Assembly (NCBI GenBank): GCA_004431415.1
Contig: QPMI01000454.1
Coordinates: forward strand, 1-64,000
DNA length: 64,000 nt
Source: Cyanophora paradoxa
Taxonomy: Eukaryota; Glaucocystophyceae; Cyanophorales; Cyanophoraceae
Direction of reading: 5' to 3'
The notes beneath the pieces were generated by a model. That model ran no database searches. It was not told the origin of the DNA and was given only the letters and a program-made list of their open reading frames with translations. The position numbers were made by a program, and so were the translations under genes. Each line of letters starts with the position of its first letter. The stretch's first letter is position 1. This document shows, piece after piece, positions 28,706 through 39,848 of this stretch.

Positions 28706-31700
28706 GCGGGCCTTATGGTCGAGGGCGCCGTGGAGGGGCCGGTCGGCGAGGAGGCGCTCTCGGCGGAACTTGAAGCCGAGGCCGGCCACGTCCACCACCT
28801 CCCGCACCCGCGCCCGCACTCCCGCCAGCTGCGCCCCGCCCCCTCACGCAGGGCCGGGCGGGGCGGCGAGGTGGAGAGGGCGGAGCGCGCCTTTGCGCGG
28901 GACCAGCTGGCGAGGTCGACGAGGACGGAGACGTGGCCGCCCGGCTGCGCGGGCCCCTCCCCGAGCCGCACGCTGCGCCCGGAGAGTCGGAGGGCTGCGC
29001 AGGGCAGCGGGGGGTGGCGTGGGGAGGCGGGGGCACCTGAGGCTGACGGACGAGGCGCCGTACGAGCGAGTCGCCTGCGGGAGACGTAAGGGGCGGATGG
29101 CGAGAGCGGGGCGGGGAGTGGCGGACCGAGGCGGCGGGGGCCTGCTTCGGCAGGTCCCGCCGCGGTTGCAGCGCCCCCTCCTGCGCCACGCTCGGCCCCG
29201 GCGCGGCGCCACGCGGCGGGGCGCGGCGGAGGGGCGCGCACGGGGGCGGCGACGGGGAAGTAGAAGGGGAGGGAGAGGACGGGGCCCGGGCCCGGCGCGG
29301 CCGCCCCGTCGGGGCCAGCCTCCTCGGGAGCACCCTCGAGGTGGACCATGAGGGCGTATCTGCGGGGCGGTCAGCGGCGGGGGCGGGGCGGGGGCGGCGC
29401 GGGCGGGGCGCGCGTGGCGCGGAAGCCGCCGAAGCCGGTGAAGGTGGGGTGGAGGCGGGGCGGGAGGGGGAAGGAGAAGGGGAACTCGACGGGGGCCGCC
29501 TCCACGCCGACCTCCTCGAGCGGCGCGAGCGGCGCCCCCGCCATCCGCCGCACGTAGTGCTCGTGCGCGTAGTTCCACACCGGCTGCTCGTTCGCCAGCG
29601 CCACGCCTGCCCCCGCCCGGCGGCGCATCAAAACCAGAGACGAGAGAGGCGGGAGCGCTAGCGGAGGCGGCGCACAGTCGCCCTTGGCGGAGACGGCGAC
29701 GCCGCCCTGCGCCGCCGCGGGGTCCAGCCCTGCGGCCCCGCCCCGCCCGCGGTCAGACCAGGGGCGGCGGGCGGGGCCGCGGGGGAGCTCGCCGGAGCCG
29801 GCGCCGTAGGCCGCAGCGCGCTTCACGCCGCGCGGCGGGTCGAACGACTGCGCGGCATCCAAGGCGTCACTCGAGGACAGCGGCCGGAGAGGCCGGGTCG
29901 AAGAGAGGGCGCGGGCGCACGTAGAGGGCGATGGGGACGGCGCGGATCTCGGCGAGCTGGCGCTTGCCGCAGAGCCGCACGACGAGGCGCCCGGTGACGG
30001 CCGCCGTGAAGCTCGGCGCGTCCCACTCGACGCTCACGTCGCCCCGCGCCAGCGGGTGCCGCGCCTCCTCCTCCGCCGCGTCCACCTCCCGCTCCCGCGC
30101 CGCCCGCGCCGCCTCCACCACCCCCGCCAGCCCCGCCCCGGCCCGGCCTTCCTGCCCCGTCCCCACCGCCTGCACGGCCGCCTGCGCGCGCGCGCCGCAC
30201 GACGTCAGCGGCGCCGGGCGGCGGAGGCCGGGCGAGCCGAGCGCGCCCTGGCGATGGAGGGGCGGGCAGCGTCGGTGGCGCGGCGGCCGGCGACGGCGCG
30301 GGCGTGCAGCTCGTCCGTCGCCTCCGCGTTCGCCTCGAAGCGGAAGTCGCTCCGCGCCGTCTGCGCCGCCGACGCCGGCCGGCCGCCTCGCCCCCTCGCC
30401 CCCTCCGCCTCGCCGCCCTCGCCCGCGCCCGCCCCACCGCTCGATCAGCGTCTCCTCCGTCGCCCCGAACGTGATGCCCGCCGCCGCGGCGCCGCCGCCT
30501 CCGCCTCCGCCTCCCGGGGAGGCGCCGCCTCCTCCCGAGCGCCGCGGCGACGGCCGCGTGGAGCGCCTCGACGACGGCCGCCTCCTCCGACGCCGACGAC
30601 GCGCGCCGCGCGGGGCGCGCCTTCTCCGTCTCCGCCTCCTCCTCGGCCTCGGCCTCGGCCTCCCCGGGCTGGGGCGCGGGGGCGGGGCCGGCGGGGCGGG
30701 TGACGGTGCCGCCGGCGGGGGAGATGTCGAAGGCGAGGAGCGCGTCGGCCGCCTCGGGCGGCCCCGGCTCGATCTCCGGCGGGCCCTCCTCCTCCCCGGC
30801 CCCGCCCCCCACCGACCCCGTCGACGAGGAGCGCGGCGGGGCCGCGGGGCGCCTGCCATCGGGGCTCCCCACCGATCCCGTGGAGGAGGAGCGGGGCGGG
30901 GCGGCGGGGCGCTGGCCCCGCGCCGCCTGCTTGAAGACGTGCGCGGCGCGCGCCGTGGCGGCGGCGGCGGCGAGCGCCGGGCGCTCGACGGGCGTCTCGG
31001 CGTTCGAGCGCTTCAGCGCGGCGGCGAGCTGGGAGGGGGTGGCGGGGGCGAAGGCGGCGGGGCTGGTGACGAGGGGGAGGGAGACAAGGACGGCGTCGGC
31101 CTCGGGGTGGCCCTCGAGGCCGGCGAGCACCTCGAGCACCCACCGCACCTCCACGAACGACGACGCGAACGGCCGCGCCCGCGACGGGATCCTGCGGCCG
31201 GCCGGCCGGTCGCCCCGGGACCGTGCAGCAAGCGAGGCGAGGCGAGGCGGGGCGGACCGGAGGTTGAGGGCGAGGCTCTTCTTGGTGTACGCCTCGCTCA
31301 GCTTGCCGTCGCGCGCCCCCGGGACCGCCCCCTCCCGCAGCACCCGCTCCCGCCGGAACTTGAACCTGCCCGCCCCCCGGCCTCGGCCCCCGGCCCCTGC
31401 CCTGGCCCCGGGCGCGGGGCGGGGGCGCGGACCCGAGGGCGGAGACGTCTACGACCTCGCGGATGCGCAGCTTGAAATCCGCCACCTGCGCGCGGGCCGC
31501 CGGCTCGGGGGCGCGGCCCGCGGGCGGAGGCGCGCGGGGCGGGCCGGGGGCGGGCGGGCCCTGGCGCGGGACCAATTGGTGAGGTCGAGGAAGGCCACGA
31601 TGGTCTGCCCGGGCTGCGGGTGCGGCGTCGAGAGCCGCACGCTGCCAGCGGAGTCAGCTGTGGCGGGGCCGGCGGGCCGGCGGGGCGAGGCGCGCCCGAG

Positions 31701-32838
31701 GCTGATGGAGGCAGCGCCGTAGGAGCGCGTGGCGGAGGCGGCGGGGCCTGCTTCGGCAGGTCACGCCGCGGCTGCAGCGCCCCCTCCTGCGCCACGCTCG
31801 GCCCCGACGCCGCGCCGCGCGGCGGGGCGGGGCAGGGCTAAGCGCGCACGGGGGCGGCGACGGGGAAGTAGAAGGGGAGGGAGAGGACGGGGCCCGGGCC
31901 CGGCGCGGCCGCCCCGTCGGCGCCGGTCTCCTCGGGGGCGCCCTCGAGGTGGACCATGAGGGCGTAGCTGCGGGGCGGTCAGCGGCGGGGGCGGGGGCGG
32001 GCGGGGCGGGCGGGGCGCGCGTGGCGCGGAAGCCGCCGAAGCCGGTGAAGGTGGGGTGGAGGCGGGGCGGGAGGGGGAAGGAGAAGGGGAACTCGACGGG
32101 GGCCGCCTCCACGCCGACCTCCTCGAGGGGCGCGAGCGGCGCCCCCGCCATCCGCCGCACGTAGTGCTCGTGCGCGTAGTTCCTGGACCCGCGTCAGCGC
32201 CGGTCAGGGCGCATGGGCGGCCTCGCGCGGACCAGATCGCGGCCTCATTTGCGAGCGCGACGCCTGCGCTGCAACGTCAGCCAAGCCCGAAGGCGCGGCA
32301 CGGCGTCTGCAGCTGTCGGAGGCGGGCGGCGCTCACAGTCCCCGAGGCCAGAAGATGCGACGCCCGTGCCCTTGTCGCCCGCTGCGCAAGCATACAAATG
32401 TTCAGCCATCACCGCAACGCCTGCCGGAGCCGCGTTGGGCGCTCTAGCTAAAGAGGCTGAGCCCGCTTAAAAGCTTAAGCGTGGCCAGCTGGCAGCCGCA
32501 GCGCTGAGAGCTGAGAGCAGCGCGCCCGCACCCTCCTTGCTTGCGTATCCAGGAGCTCGCTTCACCCCGCGGGGCGGGTCGAAGGCCTGGGTGCGGCGGG
32601 AGTTGAACTCAGCGCCAGCGCGACCGGGTTCCGGGCGGCGTGCGGGCGAACGCACGTAGAGTCCTAGAGGGACAGCACGGATCTCGGCAAGCTGCCGCTT
32701 GCTGCGGAGGTGCACCACAATCTTGCCACTAACGCTGGACGTGAAGCTCGGACCGTCCCAAGCCACCTCGACATCCTCATCAGCGAGAGGCTCGAAGCCC
32801 AGCGCCGAGCTTGAGGGACCCGGGCTGCTGCTCGACAT
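26418..32838 (-). CDS. Tandem arrestin-like protein (two duplicated modules; one gene or two)
   Basis: First module starts at 32,838 (MSSSSPGPSSSALGF): WDGPSFTSSVSGKIVVHL with LAEIRAVPLGLYV (32,700), VEFPFSFPLPPRLHPTFTGF (32,080), VRLSTPHPQPGQTIVAFLDL (31,600) and ASSFVEVRWVLEVLAGLEG (31,150). The second repeats every element: WDAPSFTAAVTGRLVVRL (30,010), VEFPFSFPLPPRLHPTFTGF (29,490), VRLGEGPAQPGGHVSVLVDL (28,950) and the same ASSFVEVRWVL block (28,500). The order (ligand-domain strands, FPFxFxLP, PG..V.V.VD..N.S, SSxVEVxYxL) is the arrestin N- and C-domain signature. Each C-domain is followed by Ala/Pro/Ser-rich linker. Coding continues into 30,100 (GLAGVVEAARAARERE), suggesting one fused protein. 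Stop at 26,418 after TGRYSPMFL. Arrestin-like proteins are membrane-trafficking adaptors; the role here is inferred. Confidence 0.55.
28651..28703. repeat. (GT)12 followed by a run of 29 G, in an intron
   Basis: Dinucleotide run 28,651-28,674 and G-run 28,675-28,703. On the coding (minus) strand this is C29 then (AC)12, inside an intron between arrestin-like exons. It could form a G-quadruplex, and its length in the assembly is unreliable. Confidence 0.9.
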
Positions 32839-33122
32839 CGCCCTGCAGCTGCGGGCCTGCGGCTCCTCGTCGAGTGCAAGGCCAACCTCAGCGTGACACG
32901 CTACCCCCCAAGCTGCAGCCTAAGCCTCCGCCTCCCGCAGTGACGAGCGAACTCGAGAATTCGATCTGGAAAAAGCTGCTCTCAGCACTCGTATAAACGC
33001 TAACGAGCCTCAGGGAGAACTGCCGCGCTAAGAAACTGCCGCGCTACACACTTCGTCCCTGCGAACTCGACTGCGGAAAAAGCTCATACATGTACAGGCG
33101 TCAACTGAACCGGGGGCGGGGC

Positions 33123-36100
33123 CTAGCCGGTGCTGCGGTCGGTGCGGCTGGAGCCGTCGGAGTGGTACTCGAGGGGGACGAGCTCGCGCTGCGGGGGCGG
33201 CGACTCGGAGGCGGCGTCGCGGCGGGCCGGCCCCGCGCCGGCGGCCGGCCCCGCGAGCTGCCGCACGATGCCGGCGAGGTCCGACGCCACCGCGAGGAAC
33301 TCCTCCGCGCCGCCGCCCGCGCCTCGGCCTCCTCCGCGCCCCGCCCTCCGCCCCGCCGCCCCCGCCGCCGCCGCCCCGTCCTCCTCGCCGGAGCTGCCCC
33401 GGCCCCGCGAGGGCGGCCGCCCCGGCGCCGGCGGGGCGCGCGAGCCCGAGCCGGGGCGGCTCCCCGGCCGCCCCGCGTCCTGCGCCGTGTCCGTCCCACG
33501 TCCGTGCCCCGCCGCGCCTCCGCCCGCGCCTCCGCTGCCCGCACCTCAGCCGCCGCCCGGCGCCCGGGGCCGCGCGGGGGTGCGGGCGGGGGCACCGGCG
33601 GCGGCGGCGGAGAGGTCCTCGACGAGGCCCAGCAGGGAGGCCGCCTCCTCGCCCGTCAGCCCCGCCCCGGCCCCGTGCCCCATGCTGCCCAGTGCCCGCC
33701 CCTCAGAGCCCCGCGGGGCGGGCGGGGCGGGGCGGGGCGGGGCGGACCAGTAGTTGGCGAGGGCCTTGCAGACGGTGGCGGAGACGGCGTAGTCCTGCGC
33801 CCCGAAGCGCCCGAGGGCGTCGAGGAGGCGGTCGACGGCGGCGCAGTCGCGGAGCAGGGCGCGGTGGCGGGCGTCGGAGGCGAGGTTGAGAAGGACGCCG
33901 GCCGCCCAGTAGACGACGTCGCGCGCCCCGTGGTCCAGCAGCAGCGCCCCGATCTCCCCCACGCGCTCCTCCGCCAGGGCGGCGCGCGCGTCCTCGTGCC
34001 GCGAGAAGTTGCCGAACGCCCGCAGCGCCTCCACCACCGCCTCCTCGTTGAACGAGAGCAGCAGCGGCACCAGCACTGCCCCCCGCCCCTTGCGCTCGGC
34101 GGCGGGGCGGCGGAGCGGGACGGGCAGGGATGCAGAGGGGGCGCACGGCGGGCGAGGCGGCAGCGGGCGGCGGTGACGCGGTTGCCGGGGGCGTCGAGGT
34201 AGAAGGAGAGGTTGGTGACGGCGGAGACGGCGTTCAGGACGAGCTCCTCGCTCCCCGCGATCGTCTTCCGCTCGAGCAGGCGCGCCAGCTCCTCCACCTC
34301 CGGCCGCGCCGCCACCCGCGCCCCCGCCCCCGCCTCCATCGACAGGTTCGCCACCAGCCGGATGATCTGCGGCGGGCGCTCGGGCCCGCCCCGCGCCGGC
34401 CCCGCCCGCCCCCGCCCGGCCCGCGCACCTTGACGAGGGCCTCCTCGGTCTCCCGCACTTGCGGCGGCTGCAGCGGCCGCTCCCCGGGCGGCTGCGACGA
34501 CGAGGCCGCCGAGGCCGGCGCCGGCGCGGGGCCGGGGCGAGCGAGGCGTCCCGGGCGGCGTAGCGGGCGAGGAGCGGCAGGACGGCGTCCGGGGCGGCGA
34601 GGGGCCCGCCGAGCAGCAGCCGCTGCTCCTCGCTCGCCGTCGTCAGGTTCCCCAGCACGAAGCAGACGCGCGTGACGAGCGCCGCGTTGTCGGCGTGCCG
34701 CCCCAGCAGCGCCAGCAGCCGCCGCGTCCCGTCCGGGTACCGCGCCACCGCCGCCCGGCACTCCTCGTACAGCGTCAGCTTGCTGCGCGGCGGCGGGGGC
34801 GGGTCAGCCTCTCCGGCGGGCGGGCGGCGGGCGGGCGGGCCTGAGGACGCGGGAGACGTTGAGCATGGCGTCGGCGTGGCCCGGGAGGAGGCCGGCGAGG
34901 GCGAGCAGCGCGTCCACGACGCCCCCCGCGAGGAAGTGCCGCCGCTGCACGCCCCCGAGCGGCTGCGCCGCCAGGTTCCGCACCGTCGCCGTCACCTGCA
35001 CCAGCAGCTGCGCCACACGCTCCCCGCCGCTCGCGCTCCCCGGCCGCCCCGCGCCCGCCCCTCCGGCGGCGGGCCCGCCCGCTGCCGCCGCCCCGCGGTG
35101 AGCGGCGCGGCGGGCCGGGCGGGGGAGGGGGAGGGCGCGGGGCCGCACGCTGAGGGCGGCGCAGCGGGTCGTGAGGACGAAGCCGAGGGCCGAGACGCCG
35201 CCCTTCTGCGGCGAGGCTCGCACGCACGGCGCGCCGCGGGGGCCGGGGTCGGCGAGGGGAGGGGAGGGGCGGCGGCGCCTGCAGGATGTGCTTCGCGTTG
35301 GCGTCGTCGTTGGAGGCGTTCTTCATGGCGCCGGCCGCGTACAGCATGATCTGCGGGGCCGCCGCTCGGGAGCCGGCGTGCGGGGCGGAGCGGGCGGGCG
35401 GGCGGGCCTCGTCGGAGTTGGAGGAGGAGTCGGGGGCGCCGCTGTAGCGGGGGTCGCGGGCGAGGGAGAGGAGCTCCTCGAGGAGGCCCTCCTCGCGGAA
35501 GAGCGCGTCGTTCCGGTCCTCCTTGCTCAGCTTGTAGAGCACCCGGCACGTGTTCAGCACGCTGCTCGAGCTCCTCGTCACCTGCCGCCCCGCCCGCCGC
35601 CCTCAGCGCCCGCCCCGCCCCGTCCCGGCGCGGCCGGGCGGGCGGCGGGGGGCGCGCCCTGAGGATGATGCGGCAGAGCTTGGCGAGGAGGCGCGGCTCC
35701 TTCTGGTCCATGAGCCTGTACACCACCTTTAGGATCGCGCCCCCCGTGTCCTCCCCCCTCCCTCCGTCCGCCGCATCGCCCACCGACTCCCGCCGCTGCC
35801 CGGGGCCCCGCTCCCGGATTTGATCGCCCAGCGGCTCGATGAGCGACCAGAGAGCCTCACACGCCTGCGCCCGCCCCTTAGCCGCGCGCGCCCCATCGCG
35901 CGCGTGCGATCAAGCGGACCTGGATGAGGGCGGCTGGCGGCTGCGACGGATCGAGGCCCGCAAGTGCAGACTGGATCGGGCCGACTGGCACCGAATCCTC
36001 CGCCTGCCCGGACGCGGATCGCGACAGCGAGGGCGGAGGCCGCGAGACAGACGAAGTGGATGCAGAGGGCTTGACGGGAGGCTGACGCGCGTCCTGGCCG

Positions 36101-36655
36101 GGAGTTTTTGGCGTCGGCGGTTTGCGCGGCGGAAGAGGCGGCGGCATCGGCCCAGGTCCAGGCTCTGGCGTTGTTCCCTGCCGCGGTCTCCGGGGAGGAA
36201 CTTCGGGAGGCTGTACCGCCCGCTCCTGCTCTTGTGCAGCAGGTGTGGCGGGATGCGGACGAGATGCTTGACGCGGGGAATGAGCGCTGTGGTCCAACAG
36301 CCTAGGCGTTATTTGCGGCGTTGTCAAAGGTGAAGGAACTCCGCGGAACGATGAGCTGCGGTTGAGCGAGCCCTCCAAGAACATGGCGCTGGAGACGCTG
36401 CACTTGAAATGAGCGGCCGCGCGCTGGGGCCACAGATACGCTGCAGCGTACGCAGGCATACCTCTGCACCGATGGCGGACGGATGCCATAGTCGCCTGTG
36501 GGGAACAGCCGTCGCGTCGACTCCGCTGGAGTAAAGGGCCGGCTTGGCTTCGCAAGCGAGGCGCGGGCTTCTTGCAGCACATTAGCTACGATCCCCGTTG
36601 GGATGGGATCGGCCTTTTGCCTCATCGGTGGGCCAGCGCCAGGACGCGACATCAT
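33123..36655 (-). CDS. ARMC2: Armadillo repeat-containing protein 2 (ARMC2)
   Basis: Start at 36,655 (MMSRPGAGPPMRQKADP). The N-terminus has VLQEARASLAKPSRPFTPAE then STRRLF, matching the conserved S-E-A-x-x-L-R-x-x-RPFTPRE-x-x-RKLFG region of ARMC2. The armadillo region follows over many short exons: AILKVVYRLMDQKEPRLLAK (35,720), LNTCRVLYKLSKEDRN (35,540), VTRVCFVLGNLTTASEEQ (34,650), EELVLNAVSAVTNLSFYLD (34,220), VVEALRAFGNFSRHEDAR (34,020), VVYWAAGVLLNLASD (33,910) and SATVCKALANYW (33,780). The tail FLAVASDLAGIVRQLAG leads to the stop at 33,123. In animals and algae ARMC2 is needed for flagellar assembly, linked to radial spoke transport. The 5' part is moderate GC and the rest extreme GC. 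It shares a 74-bp divergent promoter with the DHHC gene. Confidence 0.88.
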
Positions 36656-36729
36656 GCCGCTGTACCCCGCGAGGGAAAAAATTCGGCGCGCCAAGTACCG
36701 GGCCCGGACGAGCGCAGCGGCCGGGCGAA
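36656..36729. promoter_or_regulatory. 74-bp divergent promoter between ARMC2 and the DHHC gene
   Basis: Only 74 bp separate the two inferred start codons (36,655 minus; 36,730 plus). It contains GGCCCGGACGAGCGCAGCGGCCGGGC, cut here into GC-rich blocks, and GGGAAAAAATTCGGCGCGCC, with no TATA box. 5' UTRs must be short or overlap the opposite gene. Confidence 0.55.
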
Positions 36730-38235
36730 ATGGCGACCCCACAGCGCGGCCCGATGGCGCCGAGCTTCCCGACTACGCCCAGCTCGTTCGCGGCGGACGG
36801 CAGCCCGATGCTGAAGGGCGGCGCTATCAGGTACAAGCTGCGACTTCCCGGGCCGCGCCGGGCGCTTACGCTTTCGCAGGCGGATGCTATATCAGGTCTG
36901 GCCGTCGAAGGTGCGACCGCAGCGTCGGTATCGAGTGTTGGCGCCTTCATGCTCACCCTGCATGCCACCCCGCAGAATAAGTTCTTCTGCGGCGGCCGGA
37001 TTATGTCTGGGCCCGAGCTTCATGCACTCTGCTACACGTTCTTGTGGCTTACCATCCCGAGTGTCATCTACTTCGTCTTTCTGTGCGCCAAACCGACTCT
37101 GCGCTCGGCCATCGCGCGCCGACGCGTTGCTGCGCAGCTGCCCCCATCTTTACGCCCACGTTTCCTCCTTCTTCTTCTGGGGCCCCTTCCTGCTCTACAT
37201 CGCGACTATGATTCTCTTCTTCGGCACCGCCTGCTCCGACCCCGGCATCATCCCGCGCCAGTCGCTGCGCCAGTACTGCAGCCCGGTTATCGACCAGGAG
37301 ACCGCTGCAGTGAATGGGACCCTCGGAAAGTACTGCAGTGCGTGCTGGCTCGAGTCGCCCGGACTCGAGAACCTGACCGCCGGTGCAGAGACCTGCAACA
37401 TCTACCGCCCGCCGCGTTCCAAGCACTGCCGCGTTTGCGACAACTGCGTCCAGCGCTTCGACCATCACTATATCCTTTCCACCCGCCGGCATTCGCGCCC
37501 TCTTGATCGTTTGCTTCCCTCCTTGACCGAGCTGCTCACGCCGCTGGTGAGCCGCGCAGATTGGAGCCGACCGAAAAGGTTTAGAAACGCTTTGCGTTGC
37601 TGATGTTCCGAACAGGGTCGCGAACTGCGTCGGCCGGCGCAACTACCGCATCTTCCTGGTCTTCGTGGCGTCCGTGCTGGCGCTCTGCCTCACCGTGGCG
37701 ACCTCGACCAGCATTTACGTGCTGCGGCTCGCCCGCGGCGACGTGCCTGTCGACTTCGTCAACCACAAGCCGACCCAGTTTGTGATCGGGTCCGCACCCG
37801 GATCCCTCCCGTCGCGCCTTCCGCCGTTCTGACCCGCGTCGCTCGAATAGCACGGCTCTGGTTCTCTTCACCTTCCTCAACCTGTGGTTCCCGTTCGGCG
37901 TGCTCGGCTTCCACGCCTTCCTCGTCTGGACGAACCAGACCACCAACGAGATGGTCCGCCGGCCGTACCGCTCAGCCATTGTATTGCCCTCCTTTTTCTA
38001 TCCTCATTACTTCTTCTCTCGTTCAGCTCAAGGGCGAGTACCGCATCAAGCAGAACCCGTACTCCAAGGGGCACATCAACAACTGCATCTACCTCCTCTG
38101 CTCCACTGCACCCCCCAGGTCAGTGACCAGGATTTGCCTGTCTTCGCGCGCGAGAGAGGAGACCGAACCCGCCGCGCTCGCAGCGCAATATCCTGGAGGA
38201 AAGAGCTCCCCGCCTCGGAGCTGCCCATGGTTTGA
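36730..38235 (+). CDS. DHHC-type protein S-palmitoyltransferase
   Basis: Nine exons close into one 332-residue frame: 36730-36830, 36880-36910, 36976-37082, 37138-37469, 37540-37546, 37616-37789, 37851-37953, 38027-38118, 38184-38235. The protein opens with a short tail, then RRMLYQVWPSKNKFFCGGR, two membrane spans (FLWLTIPSVIYFVFL; FFFWGPFLLYIATMILFFG), and the cysteine-rich domain: YRPPRSKHCRVCDNCVQRFD, DHHC and NCVGRRNYRIFL. Two more spans follow (IFLVFVASVLALCLTVATS; GTALVLFTFLNLWFPFGVLG), then a cytosolic tail with NPYSKGHINNC. The enzyme transfers palmitate from CoA to cysteines, with DHHC as catalytic centre. The usual DHHCPWVGNC reads DHHCRWVANC here (Pro to Arg, Gly to Ala). Intron 37470-37539 is U12-type AT-AC, and the next exon is 7 nt. 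Confidence 0.92.
37470..37539 (+). other. U12-type AT-AC intron, 70 nt
   Basis: The 5' splice site is ATATCCTTTCC, identical to the minor-class consensus. The branch site is CTCCTTGAC (37,519-37,527), close to TTCCTTRAC. The 3' end is AC, 13 nt after the branch A. Splicing here, over the 7-nt exon and over 37,547-37,615 is what restores the DHHC motif. Confidence 0.9.
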
Positions 38236-38705
38236 GAAGTCTTCGCCACCTATACCGTGCCCAGTATGAACCCAACCGTTCTTCTTTAGACGTATTTCGT
38301 GCCTTCTGTATGCACCTCTGTAGCTATGGTGTTTCAAGTTTTATCAACCGAAGAGTGTAGCGTCCGTGTCTCTTTATCGCGCGCGAGGAAGCCCGTGTGC
38401 GCTAAACCTAACATTCAATGATTTTCATCGGCCGGGCCGGGCTGGCAGCCTGGCGCGCGCGCGTGAAGGGACTTGAAGGGTTGAGGGGGGTACTCGTCAT
38501 TCAGAAACTTCAGCAGCCTTCTTAGGCTGCCAGCATCGTTGCGGCTACAAGTCGGGAGCTGAGCCGACAAGCATTAGCTGACACAGGAGCGCTCGGCGGT
38601 CGAGTCGCACGGCAGTCGACTGCCTTGAACAAGCGGCGAATCGGGAGGCGATCAACTTGGTGCAGCGCGGTGCGCCAGCGCCTGGCGTTCAGCGCTTTCA
38701 ATAAC
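38236..38705. other. Intergenic spacer between DHHC gene and tail-anchored protein gene
   Basis: Moderate GC. A T-rich stretch near 38,275-38,350 could hold the DHHC 3' end. Open frames overlapping it are not supported by any domain or splice pattern. Confidence 0.4.
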
Positions 38706-39278
38706 ATGTCTGAAAGAAGCGCGCTTGCAGGGCTGTGCGCGCAGGAGATGGCGCGCGACGCAGGCTCATCGCTTTCGGAAGCCGTTGACCGCTTCGAGAG
38801 GCGCATGAACTTGGCCAATCCGTTCGCGGCAGCGGGCGACCGAGCCAAGGAGGCTATTTCGCGCATGGGCGACCGAGCGGATCGAGCGATCGAGCGCGCC
38901 AAGGGCGCGGCCGAGAGCGTGACTGACGCTGTCGTCGGGCGTACGAAAGACGCTGCGGGAGCGGTAGAGGGCTACATCACGAACGCGGTCTCAAGCGTCA
39001 CGTCGCGGGCCGAGAACGCTCTGGCATCGCTTGACGCCGCCATCCACGAGAGGACCACAGCCGTTGCGAACCAGGTTTCGGACTATCTCACGGACCTTCT
39101 GACCGAGTATGTAGGCGCCGAGAGGGCCGCCAACAAGGTCAGTCTGCCGCTGAACATTCGTGCGGGTTCCTGACGCCGCGCTCCGCCGCAGCTGTTCCAG
39201 GGGGCGGTGATCGGCGGCATAACGATCGGCGTGTCCATCATCATAGCAGCGGTCGTCGTGCGGAGGCGAAAGGGCTGA
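38706..39278 (+). CDS. Tail-anchored amphipathic helical protein
   Basis: Two exons (38706-39137 and 39192-39278, GT-AG intron with GTCAGT donor and TTCCTGACG branch) give 172 residues. Start at 38,706 (MSERSALAGLCAQEMARD); a longer frame from 38,625 is open but lacks comparable composition. Residues 20-135 are Ala-rich with repeating amphipathic periods (AAGDRAKEAISRMGDRADRA; GRTKDAAGAVEGYITNAV), like apolipoprotein- or LEA-type helices. The second exon encodes a single hydrophobic span, AVIGGITIGVSIIIAAVVV, followed by RRRKG and stop, a classic tail anchor. I infer a membrane-surface protein of the ER, mitochondrion or lipid droplet. No family recognised. Confidence 0.7.
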
Positions 39279-39848
39279 AGGCGCGGGGGGAGGCCCCGAC
39301 AGCATTCCCCAAGTGGGACGTAGCGCGCTGTGATGCGCGCTAGGCCCGCGTCACGAGCTCCGGGAGGCGACCTGCGGCTCAGCGCCTCCGGTGTGGGCGT
39401 GATCGCGGGGGGCACTCCGCCCTGCCTCGCGACCGTCGAACCTGTTCCGTGATATCGATCAGCGCCTGCCCTCTGTGACGGGCGAGGACCCCAGTAGCTC
39501 CCTCATACTTGATACGTATTCATTCCTGCAAAATTGAAATTGAACGCATCTTTTTCTCAAGCTCAAGAATCCGCTGGATGCTTCATCTCTCTTGCTCGTT
39601 TGCCACGTTAAGGGGGGCCGCTAGCGCTGGCTCGGCTCGGGGCCTCGCGCTCTGGGCCCCTAGTGAGCTCTAGGCTCTAGCTGGACCCCGGCGCGCGCCG
39701 ACGTCATCAAAGCTTGAGCGCATACTAAAACTAGGGCTGCATTGAAACAGTGCCCGCATGAAAGAGAAAAAAGCGCTAGCTAGCAGTCGAGGGGGCGGGG
39801 CCGGCGGGGCGGGGCGGCCGCGCCGCGCGCGGGCCCGGGGGGCGGCCC
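39279..39848. other. Spacer between convergent genes
   Basis: Moderate GC with an AT-rich core (39,500-39,600). No gene, RNA or repeat recognised. Confidence 0.4.

Noticed and set aside
29823-31343. 506-codon minus frame as a single exon
   Set aside because: It contains real arrestin-like exons, but also Arg/Gly-rich stretches that are clearly intron read-through.
37470-37615. A single ordinary GT-AG or AT-AG intron spanning to 37,615
   Set aside because: Joining 37,469 directly to 37,616 loses the catalytic Cys and shifts the frame; using the 7-nt exon restores both.
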